A DNA stretch of 64,000 nucleotides from Megaleporinus macrocephalus. Lineage: Eukaryota; Chordata; Actinopteri; Characiformes; Anostomidae. Positions 40,141-52,179 of this stretch are shown here, in pieces (position 1 is the first letter of the stretch; the number at the start of each line of letters is the position of its first letter). The notes under the pieces are model-generated. The model was not told where the DNA came from and did not search any database. It saw only the letters and a program-made list of their open reading frames with translations. The translations under genes were made by a program, and so were the position numbers. Where the stretch lies: assembly GCA_021613375.1 (NCBI GenBank), contig CM038711.1, forward strand, positions 17,795,194 through 17,859,193, written 5' to 3'.

Positions 40141-40432
40141 ACTCAAAAACCACAGAATAAGAACCCAGTGTCTGCCTCCAACCCTATACAGATCGACAAA
40201 TATGAATGTAAATTTTAGCTGCAGCCTATAGTGCATCTGAACGAGCCTGCCGTCCACATGCTACGAACAAGCCCACCTCCGAAGCCTCAAGTTCATTGTA
40301 TCAGGCACCACAAGCCGTGTGGCCCTGGCAGCACGCAACAGTGCCACTCCTCTTCCCTCATCAATCTCCCTGTAGTCCAGGGTCAGAGGGTCAAACCCCC
40401 AGCCGACTTGTGTACCACGGCCTCAAAGCAAG

Positions 40433-40631
40433 CACCTACCTCCCACCACTCTGCCTCATAATCCTGGATAATGGTGGTTAAATGGCCTAGTGGCATGAGG
40501 TGGCCTGCGTGGCCACGAAGGCTGCACTTGTCATTGGCTACATGGATGAGCCGTGAGAGTTTTGCTGCCCATTCGGTCAGAATGGAAGGGCTCCACATGT
40601 GGCTGCAGTGGTAGTATAAGTACAGCTCCAC
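40433..40631 (-). other. Open frame with splice-like borders, unassigned
   Basis: A - strand open stretch preceded by CTACCACTGCAG and containing HMWSPSILTEWAAKLSRLIH and GHLTTIIQDYEAEWWE, then a donor-like GAG|GTAGGT. It is not AT-rich. It could be an exon of the unrecognised gene or a chance frame. I do not recognise the peptide. Confidence 0.25.
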
Positions 40632-40864
40632 TCACATTGAGGCCCTACACTGGAGTAAAGAGGCTGGTTAACACTAGGGGTCTCTATAGTGCCTGGCTGT
40701 GTGCAAAGTCTCATTTGGAAGGATCCATATAGTCTGGAAGGAGCCACCGTCCCCTCCATACAACTCTCCGCTCTTTTGTATTTCTCCCTCACCTCGCAGT
40801 AACAAATTTCAACCTGAATTACTTTTTCTTTCTCCCAAGTTTCATTCTTTTAAATCAAAACCCC

Positions 40865-41165
40865 TTTGTCTCTCTCTCTCCTTTTGTACCTTCTTCTTGT
40901 TTCCATGGTTACCCCTCTCTCCGCGCTGTACACTATCTATCTCTCCCTCCGTTTCCCTCTCTGTCTCTCTCACTCTGTTCTTATCTTTCTCATTTTGCTT
41001 TCATCTCTGCCTCCCTTCCTCCTGCTTTATCCCACACCCTCCTCACTCCGGCTTTTATCTCTTTTCACTTTCATCTGTCTTTCACCTTTCTCTCCCCTTC
41101 AAGCCTGCCATTCCATCATGCTGTTTTTTTTGGTTTCTTACTTATGGAGTAGAGAAAGGGAGAGA
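40865..41165. repeat. Pyrimidine-rich (CT)n tract
   Basis: C/T-rich on the + strand, opposite in polarity to its neighbours at 39720-40140 and 41905-42170. Confidence 0.85.
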
Positions 41166-41517
41166 AAAAAAGAAAGTTTCATCTGTTGCCCCATCAATTC
41201 TGCATTTTTAATCGTTTTCCGTCTGTCCAAGCCACTTTTTTTCCCCCTTCCAAATTCGGCCGCTGCTCATTTACATGTGCGCTAGACAGACTGGTCATAT
41301 CTTACATACTGGTTTAAGGGCTGTTCCTTCTCCAGCCTCCAAGCTAGGCTGATGCTTTCACATCTCCAAGGCTGTAGTATGGCATCTACAGAAGGGTGTC
41401 TGTGATGCACGAAATGTAGTTACTGTGCGGCCTACAAGCTGTTCCTGTTCTTAATTTCCTGTGTGGCCCTGGCCGGGGCTGGTGAAGGGAGCGACAATAC
41501 ATGGGTCTTGCAGCTGG

Positions 41518-41571
41518 TCAGCTCAGTGCACTAGAGAAGACATTCTTGTTCTTATAGGTTTCATAAGCTGC
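41518..41571 (-). CDS. Candidate short terminal exon
   Basis: After a good acceptor (TTATTTTCTCACAG) the - strand reads AAYETYKNKNVFSSALS and a stop. I do not recognise it. The preceding phase-0 donor could be at about 42724 (end of a Leu-rich open stretch, ACCTATGAG|GTAATG), but the join is speculative. Confidence 0.25.
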   Translation of the reverse strand, partial: AAYETYKNKNVFSSALS

Positions 41572-41904
41572 CTGTGAGAAAATAACAGCGATCACACGTT
41601 TCAGCGTGGCAGTTTAACACAACAAGACATTACAATGCCACTATGTGACAATCGACACCTCCAAAACAAAACCAGGAAGTCTTGCTGCACATGTAGAAGG
41701 CAGCCACCTTCAGGTCCTTCGTGTGACTAAAACACGTCAGTCGTTCACTTGACGAAGGCAGCCGTGTGCGCCATACAGAAAGTCCCTATAGCAGAGTGTA
41801 GCTCAAGACTGACTGCGGTAGGAGGAAGTTTTGTGCTCTGACTGAAACTAACCTCTCTCCCCTTCTCCTTCCCCTTTCCCTTTAAGTACCACAACTATTC
41901 AGAA

Positions 41905-42170
41905 AAGAGAATAAAGACAAGCTGAATAGAGGAAGAGAAGAAATCGAGGTCCCAAAGAGCGGGAGAAAAGAGAGAGAGGAGGGGGGAAAAAAACAATGAA
42001 AAGAAAAACAGGAATGAAAAGCAGCCAGAAAGAAAGAAAGAGAAGAAAGAAGGACAGCGAGAGGGAGGGGAGACGGAGAAAAAGAGGCAAAGCAAAGCAC
42101 TGAAAACAAGCGCTCTGCAGAGAGAGAGGAGAGAAAAAAGGAAAAGAGAGAGAGGGAGTAGGGGGAGGGG
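41905..42170. repeat. Purine-rich tract
   Basis: A/G-rich on the + strand, with AGAAAG and GAGA motifs. No gene. Confidence 0.85.
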
Positions 42171-44493
42171 GGGTTGTCTATTTAAAAAGACATGTTTCAG
42201 TGCAGATGGATTTGATGGTGAAACATTACTAGTGGATGGAATCTCGGTTTAATGGTAAAACCAGCCTGCAAAGGGAGATATTAGCTTTTACTGCCTGGCT
42301 GACTGGAGTAAGCAATGAAGTCTTACTAGCTTTAAAATACACAATTGTCACAACGGTTCTTATTCTCATTAGACAGATTATTTGTTAGATCAGGGTAGCT
42401 CAAAAGGAGTCTTGGGAGCTGATGAAACTCACACGCACTGTTAAGACGACTTAGACACAACAGATTTCAACTGTTTCAGTCTTTGTTTTTAGCTGAGCAG
42501 CAGTACATCTACTCTTGCTACAGTGCATTGCAAACAGATAAAGAAGATGGGACACTGCAAAGCTGTCACAGAAGCCTACACCTGGAGACATGGACGAAGA
42601 ACAATAAAATACAAATGAGAGTGTTATTTTTGGGAATGGCCGATATTTCATTGGCTGAACTGACAACAAATAGAGTTGCACGCATTTACATACATTGTTT
42701 ACTGGCAGTATTCACACATTACCTCATAGGTATTGCCATGTGTTAGTGCCAGCTCTGGTGACAGCAGCAATAACAGCACAAAGTTCTCCAGCTCTCCAGA
42801 CTGCATAAGGTTAACTCTTCCTGCAGGCAGGCATGATGTCATGATCAACAATCTGATACTGACTATCAGAGATGCAATCTGTAATTGAAAACAATGACCT
42901 TCTGGCTGCACTTTGGCTATGTTACACGTGACTACCAATAATAAACCAGGCTGGCAGATATAAATGGAGAATAGAAAAGTGGCTGGGTGTGGAGGGGACA
43001 GAGCCCACCTGCATTCATAATATTTAATGCATATCGGGTGCATCCACTGTGGGGGTACCTACTGCTCTATCTCATGTAGCAGAACCATCATGAATTATAA
43101 ATCGTCACACAATTTCAAGCATTGTGTGTAGGTTAGTACAAGACAGTGGCCACTGAACACACCTCAAGGTAATCTATCTACTATAAAATGTAGTTTAATG
43201 TATTTTAATTATGCATAATTAATGCATTTATAACACAATATGGCACAGACGTGAGCTAAAATCACGCCTGTTTGTGGGCATTTAATTAACTACAGTCTCA
43301 GAAACATATTTTATGTTACCTTATCAAATTTGTCATTATGAAAGGAAAGTAGTATCCAACATATGACTGTCACTATTAATTATATTAGTTACTGAGTAAT
43401 CTATCAACTATTCTGATGATAAGTTTTTATTATCTCATTACAAAAAGGGTCCTTTGTGATTTTTATTGCAATTGTGTACTTTTGGACTGTTTATGTAGTA
43501 TAAATAAATATAAAGACTTGTTGAGGTTTTCCTTTTTTCAGTAATGCTCATAAAAGTAGATATCATGTTCATATGTGTAGACCAAGTGAACAGAGCAAAC
43601 TGTCCTAATGCAAAGACATTCAGTACATTTACACATACCTGATAATTTTATAATTGCTAAAACTCAAAATTTGTCAGTAATCCATTTAACAAGTAATTGG
43701 ATTTCTGCTTTGCAGCGAGTCAGTAAACTCACAGAATACGACGTGATGTAAATGTAACATAAAACCTTGAACTTGCCACAGCTGAAGATATGAACAAACA
43801 TCAACTAGAAAATGAAGAATATTTACATTCTTCATTTTGTCAATGGCTAATCTTGGTTTTGGTGACACTCCCCCTTGTTGCCATTTTCAGCTGCTGTGCA
43901 GCTTTTTTTATTATCAGATTTCTTAATCAGAATTTAAAGATCTCTGAATATCAGAGTATGCTGTTTACATGACCACCTAAATAATCAGACAACTGCAGAA
44001 ATATGATTATGATTGGATTATTCAGTGCATGTAAATCCACTTGTTGTTTCCCCACACATAGGCTAGAGTTAGCCAGCCAGCCTAATGAGTCATTTTATTA
44101 GATACACCCACCTTGTACCTCCACACACTAGCCACATTATAAAGCTGTGGTCTTATCTGGACATTTTCTTTTGTTGGATGGGATAGGGGCTCGCTAATAA
44201 ATTATGCAGCAACAGATCAGTAATTGTACACTCATAAAATTTGACCTATGGTAGGTGTAACAAATAAAATGCCCCATTATATTTATTTATTAAAATTTGT
44301 TTGCATTGTATTATTCATCCAGTAAAATAAATACATAACATGTTTCTACTTTGCCTGGGATTAAAACAGAAACAGTAATGGTAAACTGAAATGAAATATG
44401 CCACGTTAGCAGGTAAGCTCGTTAACTACTGGGCATGTGCAGTATTTTATATTGTGTCATTTATGCATCATAAATATACAGCAACTATATATA
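42171..44493. other. No gene seen
   Basis: AT-rich single-copy-looking sequence. A Leu-rich open stretch at 42724-42822 (- strand) has an acceptor (CTGCCTGCAG) and a donor word, but no recognisable product. Confidence 0.45.
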
Positions 44494-44598
44494 GGGCCAG
44501 GTGCTTGATTTTATACAGCTGTGGCAATGGGACTGAAAGAAATACGTGATTTCAATGATTAAGAGGTGTGTCCCAATACTTTTGTCCATATAATGTAT
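44494..44598. mobile_element. Tc1/mariner-type terminal fragment
   Basis: CAGGTGCTTGATTTTATACA and CCCAATACTTTTGTCCATAT AATGTAT match the end of a widespread fish Tc1/mariner family, related to the end of the element at 52440-53350. Confidence 0.65.
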
Positions 44599-45599
44599 TT
44601 AGGGTCTCAATTTCCACACACACTTTGTAGTCACTATGCTTAAAAACATAAACAATCGTGCAAGTAACAGGCTAAATACAGAAACTGAAACCTCCATAAT
44701 CATGGCCAAACGTAATTAACACATATCCAGATGAGCCATTGCAGCAGTTCTTTTAGAAACTAAGAAAACACATTTGAGAAAAGAATGCTTTCCTAAAATA
44801 TATATTATTATATATCTTATATTGTATGTGATGCATTTTGTATTGTTGTTTGAAATATCCATCGCATCAATTTCTTATGCATCATATCAGTGATGGCTGT
44901 AAAAATATACTGAATATAACACACACTACATTTCATACACTCACACCCCCACCATCCCCCACTGCTATATTTCACCCAAAGAGCAAATGCACTGTCCCAC
45001 TGCCACCGCCTGGTGATCCCCCAGACTTCAGCACTCAAAAATGAGCTGTAATTCCCTAAATCAAAAAGAATGATTAAACCTATATGACATACTGAATCGT
45101 AAATACTGACATTCAGATTGGTACATCACTTGTTGTGACAAGCTGCTCAGAACAAGCGCAAAGTGAAAAAGATACATTATCTGATAAACATTAATGAGGT
45201 TCAGAATGATCATTTTGATGTAAATAGACTTCCACATACAATATAATCACATTTTTGGTTTATTTTCAGCAAACATGGAGTAAGAAGTGAGTTCAGTTTT
45301 GGTTGGTTGGTTTTATGTGCGACAGATTGTTTCTCATCAAGCAGCCTGGTAACTTGGAGTCTACCAAATGGCTTATGTTCCTTTCCACCACAGATCACAA
45401 GTGAATGTTACTGCCCCCTAGTGTTCACGCTCAAAAAGTGGATTAACAATGAATTGGAGCTGATGCACATAAAAAGTTATTAGATATTCAGTTATGATAA
45501 GCATATCTTATATATGAACATGTTCCAAGTGCTTTAATGAGAGTAAAAGACACTAATATATTTAGTATATTTCTTATTTCCCCCGAAACAGACTGTTAA
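44599..45599. other. No gene seen
   Basis: AT-rich. An open - strand stretch at 44817-45038 has no recognisable domain. Confidence 0.5.
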
Positions 45600-46245
45600 A
45601 CTTGTCGCGGCGATGACGTTACTAACACATACAGCACGCGTCATGGTTTTTGTAGTTCTGTAGTATTTTTCTTCACGGATAATTGGCGAACCAAAACAAA
45701 TATTCGCTTCAAATTGCAATTCGGCCGTTCATTAAAGTTTCTGCTTTGCATTAATTCGTGCCGTTGTTAAAAAATTGTTTACTGCAAAATTCAAACCGCA
45801 ATCAGTAGATGGCGTCTCTCTGACAAGGAATCCACTAGAGGTAACGTCCTTCGATTATTTGAATGATCCTAAAACAGATTGAAACGAAGTAGTTATTAAG
45901 ACAGAAGCAATTGTGCTTTAATAACCACAACAAAAGAGATAAACTGTCTGCCTGTCTGAAGTCGTTTTACCTGCGGGACGGCAGGACTGTTCGGTTGGTC
46001 TCGCGCTGCGAAGGTTCGGCTGAATTTTGAATTGTAAAGGCGGGTTTAGTCACTCGCGCGCCCTACATGTGGCGTATAGTTGTTATCATTCTACGCCTTC
46101 TTGCGTGTTGCAGTCTGTTTTTAAAGATACGACCTAGTGACCTACGGCCTGTTGGACTGACCTGGTCTCGGTGTCAGCTTGCTGGTCAGCTAGAGGTTGT
46201 AGTTGGTGAAGAGCTGAAGAGAAACTGTCAGGCCGGACAGTTTTA
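45600..46245. promoter_or_regulatory. CpG-richer, promoter-like stretch
   Basis: Many more CpG dinucleotides than anywhere nearby (GTCGCGGCGATGACG, CACGCGTC, TCGCGCTGCGAAGG, CACTCGCGCGCCC), with TGACGT-type CREB half-sites and a CTCF-like CAGTAGATGGCG at 45803-45814. It could serve the - strand (znf710 or the unrecognised gene) or the + strand. Confidence 0.4.
45971..46062 (-). other. Candidate non-coding first exon
   Basis: In the CpG-richer stretch the - strand ends CCGTCCCGCAG|GTAAAACGAC, a good donor with no ATG before it. This suits an untranslated first exon of a - strand gene. The 5' limit is unknown. Confidence 0.3.
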
Positions 46246-46270
46246 CCGGCAGCACCCTGTATGTGTCTGA
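46067..46270 (+). other. 67-codon open frame with hydrophobic N-terminus
   Basis: Starts MWRIVVIILRLLACCSLFLK, like a signal anchor, in the CpG-richer stretch. There is no known domain, and it may be chance. Confidence 0.15.
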
Positions 46271-46599
46271 AGCTCTCGCAGTATACAATTCTGTTGTGTG
46301 TTGTGATTGTTGATATTTGACAGCTACAGCAAAACAAATACACCCCTCCCTTTAGCATTCCTTCAGAAGCTAAGCTCCTCCTCCCATAATTCACGAAGGA
46401 CACTGGAATAGCAAACTTTTTTCAGATCTTTATTGCGATTGATTTGTTGTACAGACACATACTATGATATAACGTTAGAAGTAATTTAATTAACATTATC
46501 CAGGTTGTGGTATAGCAAACTGTTGCTATTGTTGTTGTTCAGCATTAGCAAATGGAACAGCAATTAATCTAACCCACCTGTGAAGCAGAAGCGATCTAA

Positions 46600-46775
46600 A
46601 TGGTGCAGCAGTTCCATGCTGATAACTCAGTCTACCTGTCCAGCTTCTTGTTTGATCTTTCCAGTTTCACCTAAAATGGTGCAGTAGTTACAATTAGGAG
46701 CCTTAGGTACTAGAATAGAACTGCTGCACCATTAAAGGTGGAACAAGAAAATGCCAATAGAAACCAACCCCAGCT
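46600..46775. repeat. Inverted pair of the GCTGCACCATT module
   Basis: Two reversed copies (AATGGTGCAGCAG, AATGGTGCAGTAG) followed by a forward copy (AACTGCTGCACCATTAAAGG). This forms a short palindrome related to the modules at 7.1, 37.0 and 38.6 kb. Confidence 0.5.
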
Positions 46776-47574
46776 TCATCAACTCTTGGGGGTCTCTCCC
46801 CACTTAAATTGCTTTAGCATTAACTCTTGCAGGTCTCTATACTGTAAAAATGCCCATCTTATCGAAGACCTATTTTTTTAGTCTCTGATCTTTCCTCAGA
46901 CATCTCTTTCTTGACAGTGCGTGGAGGTCAACACACAAGCACAAAGCCTCCTGTTACTGATTAGCTGGAGGAGTGTTGTGCGGCTGTACCCAAGCCACTT
47001 TATTTTCCAGTTATACTGCCAGGGTTGTGTACCAACACCAGATTTTTTTCTGTGTGCACACAGAACAGAAAGCTAGCATGGAAAGCTAGCTGAATTTAGT
47101 AAAAAGTGCATTGTATTAAAATCATATATCGCGCCTTTAATGAAATTTCACAGTATTACTGGAATCTAAACGGAGCTAAAAGCAACCTAATTATGAATAT
47201 TGTTTTAGTTATTTCAGCAAGCTCACCTTCCTGAAGCTGATTTTATCCCAGAACTGTGCGACACAAAATGTTAAAGAAGATAATACAAAAGAATGGACTC
47301 CTGTATCTAATAGTGCTGCCATAGCTGCTTCTTCTCTCTGTTGACCTCTCTCGTTACCTCCTACTGTGTGTTATGTAGTTATGTAGTTAGGTTCCTGTAA
47401 GAAGATTAGATGCCGTGGTTTCCTTCTTTTTCTTTCAGTACTATGGTACACAATGTGTGACCTTTACTGAACAATATGAATCAGAGTGAATGGCAAACTA
47501 AAAGACTATAATGTTGGAAGAAGTATGAGATATTGCACTGTTTACATTGAGAACCAGATAACATCTTTTACAGC
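46776..47574. other. No gene seen
   Basis: AT-rich, no features beyond scattered short repeats. Confidence 0.5.
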
Positions 47575-48122
47575 AACCTCATTCCAAAAACGTTGGGACA
47601 GTGTGTGAAATGCTAATTAGTTCTGTTTTTCCTGTATTAAGTTGGAAACACAAACTAGTCCAGTTTTAAAAAAAGAATCTTTGGCCATTCTTCTGGTATG
47701 TAAGTTTTTTAATGTGCCACAGTTTGTTGCCTTTGTTGTAACATTTTGAGACACAGTTTCAAGGGAAGACATTTCTTGACTGCCGACAAGCCAGTCTAGC
47801 ACCCACTTTCTCTGATTACTCTGCCATGTTGTTTTAACATTTACAGAATGTGGCTTGTTGTCATGTTTAAATAAGCATGGACGTCCCTGAAAAAGATAGT
47901 GTGTAGAAAGCAGCATATTTTGCTCCAAAATGTGTTCATAATGCTTCAGAGATACTTTCACAGATACTACCCGCTAATACCCCCACTAATACCATGTCAG
48001 ACCCTGTTTTTTTGCACTTTAACAATCTGGATGGTCATTTTCTTCTTTGCCGCTGTGAACATGATGACCACTGTTTCATAGTCAGCCTAAAAGTTAATTT
48101 GTCAGACCACAGTCCACTGTGT
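47575..48122 (-). pseudogene. Tc1-type transposase relic (C-terminal part)
   Basis: On the - strand GRPCLFKHDNKPHSVNV and VLDWLVGSQEMSSLETV line up with the DDE-3 transposase motifs GRPCLFQQDN and VLDWPACSPDLSPIENV of fish Tc1-like elements, as I remember them. The terminal CATTCCAAAAACGTTGGGAC is the usual end of that family. The frame is open for 114 codons but the element is truncated and diverged, so it is dead. Confidence 0.75.
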
Positions 48123-48453
48123 TCGCTAATTATAACCAAGAATATCAATAACTGATATATGGGCCTGATATTCATTTACCAAAAATTTGATGTTTATGCC
48201 GTGAAAATTTACAAGAATGCAACTCTTACAATGTACATTAAATGCCTATACATAATACATAATTGTGATTTGAGCTTTAGGTAGTATAGACTGCAGTTAT
48301 CAACCAATGAATTATTTTAAATATTTTAAAGTAATCTTTAAGATAACAAACAAGTAAAAAAAACATGCATAGCTCTGAATGGCGATTAATTTTGTTGATA
48401 TTTCTAAGAATTACAAACCTCAAAAACTTTCAATTTAAAAATGTATACACTTA

Positions 48454-49727
48454 CACTGATCAGCCATAACATTAAAATCACTGTCTTGTATCTACACTCA
48501 CTGTCCATTTTATCAGCTCCACTTAGCACTTTGTAGTTCTACAATTACAGACTGTAGTCCATCTAGTTCATTACCTCCTTTTCAGTGGTTAGGACCCCCA
48601 TTTAGCTGGTGGATAATTCTCAGCATCACTAATCACTGACACTAATGTGGTGGTGAAGTGTTGTGCTGATACAAGTGGATCAGACACAGCAGTTGTGTTG
48701 AATTTTTTTACACCTCTGTCTCACTGCTAGACTCCGACCAAAACTATCCAGCCAGCAGCGACCTGTGTCGGCTGATGAAGGACTAGAGAATGGCCAAACT
48801 GTGCACCAATTAATGAGCTATAGGGTGCGTCCGAAATCGCGTACTTCCATACTGAACAGTACAGAAAAGCAGTATGCGACTAGGGTGTCCGATTACATAG
48901 TATTCATTGAGTAGTACGCGAAAAGTCCCCGGATGACGTACTGACATTTTTAAGTATGCAGCCCCAGCACACTGGCACACTGTCCTATCCTATGATTCCA
49001 TCGGAGCTGCGGAGGAATTGAAAGCGGAGTGTGTGTATACGTAGCTACGGCTAGTGAACTGCCGGTACAGAAGTTAGCGCTGCTTCTGAGGTAAACAATT
49101 ATTAAATTTCTCCTTCTCTGAGCTCGACAATGTGAGTACATATTCAGACAAACACGCAGATCATTGTCACAAACAGTCTCTGAATCCATCAGTAAACAGG
49201 GCTTTTAAATGAATAGCGGTGGTGGTCTGACGTTTTTGCGTTACAGGACGTTGGTAAGATGGCGGACATAGTGCGTACATGGTTGCCTGGATACCAAACA
49301 CTCGCACACTGAAAGAGCACACTGCTTTAACAGGCAGGCAGAGCGCACTAGCTCAAAATGAGTACATACTGTTCAAGTACGCGATTTCGGACGCACCCAT
49401 AGTTTTTGACTTTACATCTATAAGGTGAATCAATGAGTGATCCACTCGTACCAGTGTAACACACACTAACACACCACCACCATGTCAGTGTCACTGCAGT
49501 GCTGAGAATGATCCACTACATAAATAATACCTGCTCAGTGGTGGTCCTGTGTGGGCCCTGATCTTTGCAGAACATGGTGAAAGGTGATTAACAAAGTATA
49601 CAGAGAAACAGACGGATTGCAGTCTGCAATTGTAGAACTACAAGGTGCTCCTATATGGTAAGTGGAGCTGATAAAGTGTGTGTAGATACAAGGGGGTGGT
49701 TTTAATGTTGATATTGATGACTGGTGA
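48454..49727. repeat. Palindromic interspersed repeat, copy 2 (interrupted)
   Basis: The left arm starts CACTGATCAGCCATAACATT and contains TATCTACACTCACTGTCCAT. The right arm ends with the inverted counterpart (GTAGATACAAGGGGGTGGTT TTAATG). The centre is split by a 576-bp MITE at 48823-49398. No coding region. Confidence 0.8.
48823..49398. mobile_element. MITE with 22-bp terminal inverted repeats and ATA duplication
   Basis: Begins GGGTGCGTCCGAAATCGCG and ends with its exact reverse complement. ATA is repeated on both sides (48820-48822 and 49399-49401). A 3-bp duplication and GGG ends suggest PIF/Harbinger-like mobilisation, but the class is inferred. The internal GTTGGTAAGATGGCGGACAT is CpG-bearing. 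It is inserted in the palindromic repeat, so it is younger. Confidence 0.85.
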
Positions 49728-51429
49728 ATATATTATTCACACAATACATACATTATATTTATTGATGTTCAGCAGTCGTTGAAAAGGGGTACATCAGGTG
49801 CAGAGCTTGTCTTTTTAGTGTACAGGAGCAAGTGAGACAACCTCTCACTACTTTATTCAACAACAATAATGGAATAATGTTAACCATGTTTATTGCTTAC
49901 TAGTGATTGCTCCCAGGCCCATAACTGGGGTTCTTATAGGGACCCAAGTGCAAAAGAAATGTGCACCCATACTTTTTTTCAATTGGTTAAAAAAACTGAC
50001 ACTATAATTTGCTTCTTTCCTCTCAATCACCCCAATCCCCCAGACTACTCACTCATCACTCAGATGGAGTTTATATCAGCAAAATCATCTATAATAGACT
50101 TCAAGTCCAAAGTCTTGGATCTATCTTTTGCGATGCACAGAATAGTCAAATCATTAAGTCTTACCTGTCAGATGCTGCTTCTGAGGTTGGACTTGATGAG
50201 CTTTAGTTTGTAAAATGAGCACTCTGTTGTCGCTACAGTAACAGGTAATGTTAGGAATAGGAGGACTGCAGTGCACCCTGTCTCAGACTCGAAGCATGTC
50301 CTGAATGAGAGGAGCTGCCCAGGAAAACATACAGGAAAAGATACATCCCTGTTATAGTGGAAGGCTAAGAGCTTAGCATAGTGGTGAGTCTCATCCTCTG
50401 CTTTCCCAGGATTCCTGGACTGAACTGTGACGTTTCCTCCATACCTCTAAATCTTTCACTTAGTTTGTTGATTATAATGTTTAAACTGGCATTGAATACA
50501 TGGGCTTGGAAACCTTTACTGACAGATAATCTCTCAGCTTTGCAAAGGTCATTATAGATGTGCTTCACCTCAATCATGCTTTGGACCTGCCGTTTCTCTG
50601 CAATCGTGCGAGAATTTACTTTCACATGATTAAAGTCTACTCAAAGTTTTGACAAAGCACTGAGTGTGTTATTAAACACACTGACAAACCTTTAAAAATC
50701 AGCATCTTTTGCAATTATGCGTTGCAGCTCTTTTGTTAGAAGGACATAAAGGACATACAAATAAAGCAAAACTTTTCCATTTTTTATTCAAGGCTGTTGC
50801 CTCATTTTGTTCATCTGTCTTCTTGCTGATGAGGACAGTCTGCATAACTGAACTGTGAGCCTTGCGGACCAGCATGTGGGGCACAAACACTTGCCCTGTT
50901 TTGATAATTCTGATGAACTAATAACGTTCAGCATTGACCCCCTTTTTATACTGTGATACAGAGAAAGTATATCACACCTCTACAATGTCATAAAATTCTT
51001 TGATTTCTCTTATACTCTGGAAAGAATGGTTGAGTTTGTGAGCAGTTGTACCTACTGTTTCCTCAAATCCTAAAAATTGTATATTAATTTTAATAACGTT
51101 GCATTATTGTTGCTTTCTCTTTTAATAGTCACATACCTGTAGACTTGGCTAAGCTGATCTCTTTTGGAGACATGTAATGTTGATCATCTTGTTCTGTACA
51201 GCAGGGCTCAAGTGTTTAATTGAGATCCTAGGGTTTCATGATAGGATCTTTATGGACTGGATCATAGCATGTAGTTCAGTAAGGGTGAGAGTAGGCACTG
51301 TCTTACTTTGGTGAATAACTCAGCTAAGTACATGGGAGTTTATTTCCTTCTTTGGTATTTCTTGTGTAAAACAATCAGAAAAAAACATTAAATATCTTTT
51401 TGCTAGTTTCTGGGGAATGGCTGTTTAGT
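49728..51429. other. No host gene; possible hAT-type transposase remnant
   Basis: A - strand frame at 50365-50625 reads HVFNASLNIIINKLSERFRG MEE, which resembles the N-terminal part of TTF-type/HAT transposases (the 'RFxGM' region), but the match is weak and from memory. Confidence 0.25.
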
Positions 51430-51815
51430 CCTGACTGACCTGGAGATGGTGTTGCTCTATTCTCTAGTGTTCAAGGCCCCCACAGGACCAACACTGGTGA
51501 ATCATTCTCAGCACTGCAGTGATACTGATGTAGTGGTGGTGTGTTAGCGTGTTTTGTGCTGGTATTTAGTTGGTAGACTATTCTCAGTCTAGCAGTGACA
51601 CTGAGGTGCTTCAAAACTCCCAACATCACTGCTGTGTCTGATCTACAGATACCAGCACAACATTCACTAACATACTACCACGTCAGTGTTACTGTACTGC
51701 TGAGAATGATCCACCATCCAAATAAAACCTGATCTGTGGTGGTCCTGTGTGGACCCTGACCACTGAAGAATAGGGTAAACGTATGAAGAGAAACAGATGT
51801 CATGCCCGCAATAAT
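51430..51815. repeat. Palindromic interspersed repeat, copy 3 (partial)
   Basis: Contains CAGCACTGCAGTGATACTGA, CTGCTGTGTCTGATC and the inverted CTGAGAATGATCCACCATCC, matching the centre of copies 1 and 2. Confidence 0.75.
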
Positions 51816-52179
51816 CGTTTATGTATTGAAATATAGGGCTCAAAAATGATGAAATTCATGAACTTAATTGCACACAGCTTAGATTTCCTTAGAGCCATAA
51901 CAAAGCAGGCACTTTTTGTCCACAAAATCAAAATCAAAATCAAAATTTGATTGAATTTACTCGACATGGGGTGAGACACAGAGACAGACTACAAGTCCTG
52001 TTCAGTTGTAGTTCATGAATCATCCACATTCCTGCTAATTTAGTAACACTCCGGGCAGGACATTGGGCCATATTAAAGAAATGTGTTTTTTTAATGCATA
52101 TGATATTTGACTTCCACTGTGCATGTTACAGTCTTATCTTTTTTAATGCAGAATATTATTTTGAACTTGTAGGATGGTT

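Noticed and set aside
40480..40500. A tRNA A-box-like word TGGCCTAGTGG
   Set aside because: No correctly placed B box downstream and no cloverleaf could be drawn.
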